In this document: positions 51,201 to 60,200 of the stretch, piece by piece
Layout of the letters: each line of letters begins with the position of its first letter
How positions within the stretch are numbered: position 1 is the stretch's first letter
Assembly (NCBI GenBank): GCA_964019135.1
Contig: OZ025248.1
Span: 13,957,574 to 14,021,573, forward strand
Direction of reading: 5' to 3'
Length of the DNA: 64,000 nt
Origin: Arenicola marina
Lineage: Eukaryota > Annelida > Polychaeta > Arenicolidae
Made by a program: the position numbers and the translations under genes
Notes under the pieces: generated by a model
The model's input: only the letters and a program-made list of their open reading frames with translations
Database searches by the model: none
What the model was told of the DNA's origin: nothing

Positions 51201-54200
51201 CGTCAACGTCTTCCTTGACATCCTCCCCGTCAACGTCTTCCTTGACATCCTCCCCGTCAACGTCTTCCTTGACATCCTCCCCGTCAACGTCTTCCTTGAC
51301 ATCCTCCCCGTCAACGTCTTCCTTGACATCCTCCCCATCAACGTCTTCCTTGACATCCTCCCCGTCAACGTCTTCCTTGACATCGCTTGAGCGGTTGAGA
51401 TCACACCAAAATTCTAACCCCATCACTCGCAAGGATTCGTCAAACTCAATTTCTAATTCCGGCTGCGTTCTTTGCCTTCGACGTTGTTTGCCTCTGATGG
51501 GCTCTGCACACGGCTCGGTTTTCGCCACCATTGGTCCTCTGAACTCGGTCAACGAACTGCTGGATGTCACTTCGCATGCAGGCGTTTCTAAACTTTCAGA
51601 AGCACGTGCATGGCTTGTTGTGATCCAATCTCCACCGCGATCAGTTCGTACGGGACCATGAGATACCCCAGAAGTGACCCTAGATTCGTCCCTGATCACG
51701 TGCGGATTCGATGTGGGAGGAGATGCTGCATCGCGTACTTGGCAGATTGCAGTGAGCTCGCCATCTTCAGTGGCTGTCTGTACTACTTCACATGACGTCG
51801 TCAATCCAGCCTGAAAGACATTAATACCTTATGTAAATAACACGCTGCAGTACGGGCAAGCTTTGCGGCACCATATAAGATTCTTTTTTTTTGTGAGGAT
51901 TTACTGGTTTAACATAGGCTATAAGTGCTGATCGCTATAACCTAGGAGAGATAAAAACCTATGGCATAACAGGTAGTTTCACTTCTGAATAATTTCCTTG
52001 CCTTCCTAAACCCCTAGCTATTTTGCTCTTCATATAGTGCACGTGGTCTTTCGAAAGTAAACCAGAGTCAAGTTGAACTCCTAGAAATGTTATAATATTT
52101 ACTAGAGTAATACTTTATCTCGACATCACGTTCGCTGTGAAAGGAAAACAGAGATTTTCATCATGAAGAACAACAATCCAGGCACAGAAGTGTCACATTG
52201 ACGAATGAAACGGGACAACTGACTGAAGACAACCCTGCTCAAACATGCATTTCATAGATAAGCCAACGTATTTTACCATTATGTGTTCAATGCTGTGTTA
52301 ATAAACTTACGCTGCTTATTAGTGGTTGGGGATTATCATACTCGTCGGTAGGTGAGTCTCCGGTTAGCGACTCGCTGGAAACACAAGGCATTGCGTCATG
52401 TTTTCAACCCGGAGAAGGCATTTCTTTTTTTTAAAAGGCACACTTTTGAAATGTGAACAATTAACCCGAATACATTTATTAAACGTCTCAATTCTTCACA
52501 AATGTAGTATATATATTATGTTGCCTTTCTAGACATCCATATAAAAACTATCGACCTTTTTTACCTTTTATGCCACATTCAATCATAGAAATGTACAATG
52601 TATATAGTAAGACATACATACCAGATTGCCGCATTTGCGGCGTCCTCGTCACTGTCGTCATCTATGGTAATGACCGCATCCCCACAGCCCGGAGCCCTGG
52701 GAACCTGTCTAATGCTGGCCCAACGCAACGTATCCTGGTACGAATGCAGCAGTCTTTCTTTCTGATTCTCCAGTTGCTGGACCTCTTGCTGAAGACGTTC
52801 GACTTCCTGAAGCTGTTCATCCTCTTTCTCTTCAAGTATTCGTTGTCGTTCTTTTTCCTCCTTTGCTTGTTGTAACTTTAGTTGTCGTTCTTTTTCCTCC
52901 TTTTCTTGTTGTAACAATCGTTGCCGCTCTTTTTCCTCCTTTTCTTGTTGTAACAATCGTTGACGCTCCCTTTCCTCCTTTTCTTGTAACAATCGTTGAC
53001 GCTCTTTTTCCTCCTTTTCTTGTAACAATCGTTGTCGCTCTTTTTCCTCCTTTTCTTGTTGTAACAATCGTTGTCGCTCTTTTTCCTCCTTTACTTGTAA
53101 CAATCGTCGCCGCTCTTTTTCCTCCTTTTCTTGTTGTAACAATCGTTGCCGCTCCTTTTCCTCCTTTTCTTGTAACAATCGTTGTCGCTCTTTTTCCTCC
53201 TTTTCTTGTTGTAACAATCGTCGCCGCTCTTTTTCCTCCTTTTCTTGTTGTAACAATCGTTGACGCTCTTTTTCCTCCTTTTCTTGTAACAATCGTTGCC
53301 GCTCTTTTTCCTCCTTTTCTTGTTGTAACAATCGTTGCCGCTCTTTTTCCTCCTTTTCTTGTTGTAACAGTCGTTGCCGCCGATCTTGTTCTTGTGACTG
53401 CCTGTGCCTTTGTTCCTCCTCTGTTTGTTCTTGTAATTGTCTCTCTAGCGTCCGTTTTAATTCTCGTACAAGTCGCTCGCGCTCTTCGTTTTGTTGATGT
53501 TGTTGTAGCAGGTTGCGAAGTTCTTGGTGTCTCAGTGGCTCCTCCTCTCCGTCCAACGGAGCGATCACGATTGGCGTCACTGTCACAGCACCCGGGACCT
53601 CTATTGGGGGGAGTGTTGCAGGAGAGGAAGCCCGGACGGCTTCAGCGAGTAGCTGATCGAGTGTGTCCTCCAGATCATTGGAGATCAGATCAGTCTGTTC
53701 ATTTGGCATAGTCTGTGGATTGGACACGTGTTCAGGGGATACGGACTGCCCCGTCAAGCCGGCAGTCTGCCCGCCATAGTCAAGATCTCCAACACGGGCT
53801 GTGGCAACACTGTGGTCTCCGGCGCGTCGGCCAGCCCGGGTACCCGAGCCTCCTCTACCGCCTCGGCCACATGAGTCTCCTCTACCGCCTCGGCCACATG
53901 AGCCCCCATTACCACCTCGGCCACCCGAGCCTCCTCGGTCATCCGAGCTTCCTCGGCCACCCGAGCCTCCTCGGCCACCCGAGCCTCCTCTACCACCTCG
54001 GCCTCCTCTACCACCTCGGCCACCCGAGCCTCCTCTACCACCTCGGCCACCCGAGCTCACTCTACCACCTCTGCCACCCAGGCCTCTGCCACCACCTTGA
54101 TCGCTTAAAACATTTGCGTTGAGTATCGTCCTGAGCATAGAGTATTGCACATCTACAGGTAAGTAGGAATGCATCTGTAAGAACCCGACTTCGTTCAAAG

Positions 54201-57200
54201 ACTCGGCGGCGGCGACATCGGGTGCATGCGGCCGTGGTTGAGCCATAGTCCCCAACCCGCTTGCTGTGCTCCCAGCCGACGATGGATATGGGTTTGTGTG
54301 AGGAAACAGGTTGGGCCGTGGTTCCGTCCGTGCCACTGTCGTGTGAACAGCAGGCGATGCCACCACGTTGGCCGCACTTACGGAAACAGAAGGCCCATAA
54401 GGAGACCGCCTGATTGATGGTCGATCAGCCGTGCGGACGGGAGCTGGTAGGATATAACTTGGCTGGGGCGGTAAGCTGAACGACTGGCTCCCATCATACA
54501 CGCTGCCACTGTATTGTTGGCTATGTAACTGACCCACGGGTCCCACAAGCCTGTACAAAGGACTGGGTTGAGTAGAAGTAATGGGCTGTTGTCCGACAAC
54601 TGAATGTTGGACATTGGTCAGGTATCTGGGTAGCAAACCGGACTGTTGGGAAGCATCACCCCTACCAGACCCGCTGGGCGTAAGGTGGTTTGAAAAGTGA
54701 GCGGATGGCGGGAGATTTGATTCTGGACAGAGCAATTGATTAGAATGAGAAATTCCAAGATCTGACCGATACGGTTGATTCGAAGACGTTCCTTGCCTAT
54801 TTTGCTGCGAACGAGATGCATAGCCGATTGCAATTGTCTGGTTGTCATTTGTGGCGCTGGTGTTTGAGGCGTAACTTTCTCCCATTAACTGAGTGGCAAT
54901 GCCACTTTGGCTTGAATATGATCCCAGTATTTCAGTCTGGTTGGCTAGGAGGGACAGATTAGAGAATATCCCGTCAAACGGCGTCGCGGCTTCTGCGGTG
55001 TTCTGACTAGGGTACACCCCAGACGATGTCATGTCAGCAGTGCACTGACTGGGGTACACCCCAGACGATGTCATGTCAGCAGTGCTCTGACTGGGGTACA
55101 CCCCAGACGATGTCATGTCAGCAGTGCTCTGACTGGGGTTCACCCCAGACGATGTCATGCCAGCAGTGCTCTGAATAGGGTTCACCCAAGACGATGTTAT
55201 ACTAGCAGTGCTCTGCCCGGGGAACACCCCAGATAAAGAAGAAGCCGTCTGGCTGGTAACGGTGACTGGACTGGTGGCAGGGGTAGGTCCAGTGGTAGCG
55301 TCAGACTGCGTCTGTGGGGCTGGTAAAGAAAGCCCCTGTGTGTTCTGGCCAGTAGACAAAGCCTCAGATGGGTCCTTAGGTCTCGTAAAGGTCACCAAAC
55401 CGAAAGGGCGCACTTGCCGAGGTCGGTCGACGGGTACATCCACTCCATCTTTGGCCGAGTGGTCATATATGTATACCTGAAATGTGAGAATAATGGTTGA
55501 ACAAGGTCAATTCATCCAGTAAAGTAAACTCGGATTGCAATCTACATATCTACAAACTACGTATCTACGAACTACATATCTAATGTTCCTAATCTACATA
55601 TCTACGAACCATATATCTAATGTCTTCCAGAGGCGTTTCTTCCCAGTGAACTCAAATCGAAATGGAAATACGTATCGAGGTATCAGAAAGTTGTTTGCTG
55701 CCACGTAGATGCCACATATATATATGTATACCCAAATGATGCATTCATCAGTTGTACCGCCACATTTGTGGGCCGGCGACGAGTCTGTATCTGCCCTGAT
55801 ACCATGGCCAGACAAATCAAAAAGTGGTTTCCTGTACCTCGGAGTGAATACTCTGCTCAAGCAGAGACATGGAGACATCTGCCGGTTTATCACTGACGTG
55901 GCAGTCATAGCCCAGGGTTGGTGGGATCGCCACTCCATCATCATTGACCCCGATGGGCCGGCAACGACCCAGTATTACCTACAATGCATTGCAAAACATA
56001 AACATTGAGTGGTTAAAGTCTCACACATGATTTGTCACCGCCCGACCGCTACGCCACATATTTCAAGCAGTACTAAATTCACTATTCTGGTAATCACTGG
56101 TTAATCCTACGATGGCAAAGAGTTTCCTCCAGGGTATTAGCCAGAGACCCGCCTGCCCGCCCATCCGGCGGGCACTTCACTTTTACTTTCACTTTCACTT
56201 TCGGCGGGCAGATTTTCAATTTGGCGGGCACTCAGGTGCTGTTTACTCGCCCAAAAAGGGCCTTTTTGTCGGGAGGTTCAGAAGAGAATCATAGCGCTTA
56301 CAATTTTATATGACATCGAGAACTACTTTTGTCTATAGAATTGTAAATTGCGAGTTCAAAATGCGACCTGATTGGCTAGCGCCATGTTATCTGTGTACAC
56401 TGAAACACTTTTTTTTACCTCAGCCAGCCAAAAAATTCTGCTTAATACCCTGGTTTCCTCCGGGGCTATACACACCAAAAGTAATTACAAACCTCTACCT
56501 CTAGAATTATCGAGGATAGAGGATGGCTATATCGAGCTGCACTTCCTAGTAAGTAGACTCCGTACAGCCATCCTCTTAGTACAGCCAAGGACGTCAGTTA
56601 TTGCAATCGGTTTTCTTTTAGAAACGGTCTTGGCAAGTTGATAACGCTTTAGAAATGACAGCATCAGCAGTACGTTTGTACCTGGCAGACGAACAGGTAG
56701 CATGTCTCGACTCCAGCTTGCCAGGCAGCATGTAACTGTACATCTGCGTTCCGTCCCAGGCACACACCATTGCGGCTTTCACCTGCGGGACAAGACTCAA
56801 TGGTAACAGTCTAAATGATCGTAAGTATATGTGATAGAAACGTTGATTGACGGCAAAACTATGTGCACGGAATAGATAATCCAATCCAAATCCCTACCTA
56901 AGGTATTGAAATTTGTCGCCTTCGTGAGCAGGCCTTCTTTCTTGATGCGCTCGACGTAATCTGTGTCGTGGTGGCAGAAGAAGAGGTAGGTGACGCTCAG
57001 TTCCTCCTCCGTCCTGCTCTGTGCCTGTAGCTCTGCCCTCTTTGCCCTATCATATATATCATCATAATGCTCTCATTAGCAGGATTGGTATCTTTCAAGT
57101 ATTTAGAACGCACATGTATACTCCCAATAACATGGGCTAAACTGCAAACTGTTGTAAGTGAGTAGACTAGTTCATCCTCAAGCCTATTTCGTTCTTCTAC

Positions 57201-60200
57201 CATAAATACAGTTTGCAGATCCGGTCAAAATATTCCACGTATGCTCATTTTCGTCATATCATACAGACAATATTGTCTTGTAGAATTAGTACGTAGGCAT
57301 CAAGAATACGCCATTCATATTACCGACGATAATTATAGAAATCGATTCTCTCTGCATCGATGATCTGTAACAGTACTATGCCATTACCACACAACCTTCG
57401 TGCACGTTTGCTTACAGGAATTCCTGAGAAATGTTTCTGTTGTTGAACAAGAAGATATTCGTCGCTTTCCAGGGAATGGAGTATGCTGTGTTGAGGAAGG
57501 ACTGCACAATCAGGCGCGTTATCTCGCCTCTTAGGAGGCTGCTGTTCTCAGCGCAGGTCGATATCCCTGAAACAAATACCACACATATGTAGACAGCGCA
57601 GAGCAGATTCTTACAACCCTCGATTAACATTATTTATCCAGCCAAGACCGGTATAAAACACCGAATAATATCCCAACGAATGATATGTCCATTAAAGATC
57701 CATCGATGAAAACCAGTATCAATGGAATATCACTCAACGGAAAGTCTGCCTTTCCGCAAAAGAATCTTAGACACATACGTCAACGAAGGAATAAAGTAAA
57801 TAACACAACGAAAAGCATGTCAACGAAACCTATCAACTGGCAGGCTGATCTGATCGTGTTGGGTATCAGTGAGACAATACTTGGATAATACCTCTACACC
57901 TACATCTGTGCATCTGTTTCGATAATGGATGATAAGAACTAAATCATAGTGTGCCACTGAATGTAATTTGCAAAATATTAAAATTCACATATAATGAAAT
58001 GACATCGTGATTCATTGGTGTCTGTAGGGTGGGGTGGCATGGGGGCAATGACGACTAAGGTTGGGAAAGGGGATGTGGCTAAAAAAAATGGCGACATAGA
58101 TGGGGCAAGGGGATGCAGCCCAGAAAGATGACAGAGATGGAGGAGGGGGTGTGGTCCAGAAAGACGATGACATAGAAAGGGGAGGGGGTGTGACTCAGCA
58201 AGATGACAGAGATGGGGGAGGGGGTGTGAGTCAGAAAGATGATGACAGAGATGGGGGGGGGGGGTGTGAGTCAGAAAGATGATGACAGAGATGGTGGGGG
58301 GGAAGTGACTCAGAAAGATGATGGCAGAGATGGGGGAGGGGGATGCGATTCAGAAAGGTCGCAACAGAGATAGGGGAAGTGGGATGCAATTCAGAAATGT
58401 GATGACAGAGAAGGGAGAGCGGGGTGCAGCCCAGAAAGGTGACGACAGAGATGGGGGAGGAGGATGCAGCTCACAAAGGTGAAGACAGAGATGGGGGAGG
58501 AGGATGCAGCTCACAAAGGTGACGACCGAGATGGGGGAGGGGGGTGTGGCTCAGAAAGTTGGTGACAGAGATAGGGGAGGAGGATGCAGATCAGAAAAGT
58601 GACAACAGAGATGGGGGAGGAGGATGCGGCTCAGAGAGATGATGATAATGACAGAGATGGGGGAGGGGGATGCAACTCATAAAGATGACGACATAGATTG
58701 GGCAGGGGGATGCGACTCTGCCTCAGAAGGCACATGGCATATTTCACATAGGTTTTCAGACACTTAAAAACAATTTAACTTTCTGGCTGGCCAGAGAGCT
58801 GCCAGAGAGCCTGCCTGCCCAAAAGGCTCAATCCAGTACATAAATCTACAGGGACGACAGTGCCCGTTACCCCCTGTGGTGGAATATGCACTCATGTCTA
58901 TGATCTACATAGATATTTACACTGGTGGGATGCAAACCACACACTAGCTGCTTGGGCATAAGATATCAGAATACCTGTTCAGCCATTTCGGAAGCCCTGC
59001 TGGCTCACATTTTCTTGAAATTGTAACTTTTAAAAATAATGCATAGAGTCTTATCATAAATTAGCTTGCACTATTTATGCAGATCTGGTAGCCTACCTGT
59101 CATTATTACAGCATAGATCTACTGCAGTTCTCAGGTTATTAGATTCTGCTCTTCAATCTGCATATAAGAAAAATTACAACAGTAAAGTAAGTTGTTATCA
59201 ATGTGAGATCTAGCCTTAAAACAAGACATGTATTACTGTCATAATACAGTTGGCAATGGGACAAATAACTTGTTGTGCATTACTAAGTATCTTACGACAG
59301 TAACGTCTTATTTTAAGGCTATGTGAGATCCAGAAATGTTTAAAGGGTGAAGATCCATCCTGTACAGCTATAGATCTAAATCATAATGACACTGTACGAA
59401 CAGTCATATTATTATAGAGGCTGGGGCGAAGGTCTAAATATCCTGTGTTTTATATAAGGGAGATAACTGGAGTGGAGACATGGGCTGATGGATGCAGGTC
59501 ACACATCATTATCAACACTATAAAGTCTAAGTTGTTGCTGGGACTCTCTGCTCCATGTTTTCCTGTTTACTGCGAGATACAACGGCAACAAGTAGGTTGG
59601 TTGTGGAAGCAAAACTAACTCTCCAGTGCTTGATTAATCCATGTACCAAGCCTGTTCTGATAGATATTTTATTGTTACTCCAAACGAAAGTGTGCTGTGC
59701 ATCCAGTGGGCAAGGATTATGAAGGTCTGGTGGTAAGCTAAATCCAGGCAGGTAACAAGAGAGCTAGCCCAAACCTAGCCTGAATGTTCAGACGTTACAG
59801 TTTGAAAGTGTTGATGTCACCAGGCGCTCAGATCAGTTTATCTGTTGATACGAAGCCCGCCTATGATCTGGTGGTTGATATTACACTGACTAAAGTCAAA
59901 GTCATAAATGCAGTAGCGTGTCGTTTCGGCCCATATCTTCCGTAAATCTGCCGCGATCATTTTCAAAATCCCTGACGTGAAAAAGCAACGTCGTGCAATT
60001 TTAATACCAAACTCATGTTTGTACTGCAATGTTATCCTTTTTTATGACACAAAGAATATTTCTCCATGCTGACACGCCATTGGCGAAAAACGTTCTGTCG
60101 CCAAAATACTAAAACAAGCGTCATAAAATGATGGTTGCCATGGCGCCGAAACATGCTTTGAAAAATACATGCTCTATATTTATACTAGCCTGAAAGTTCA

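Noticed and set aside
53801-54122. Pro-rich plus-strand frames opposite the RGG block
   Set aside because: Shadows of the Gly/Arg repeat on the minus strand.
56618-56884. Longer minus-strand frame containing MVCAWDGTQMYSYMLPGK
   Set aside because: It overlaps DUF3715 exon 4 in another frame. Only the frame reading ESRNGVCLGRNADV fits the phases of both neighbouring introns and the domain pattern.
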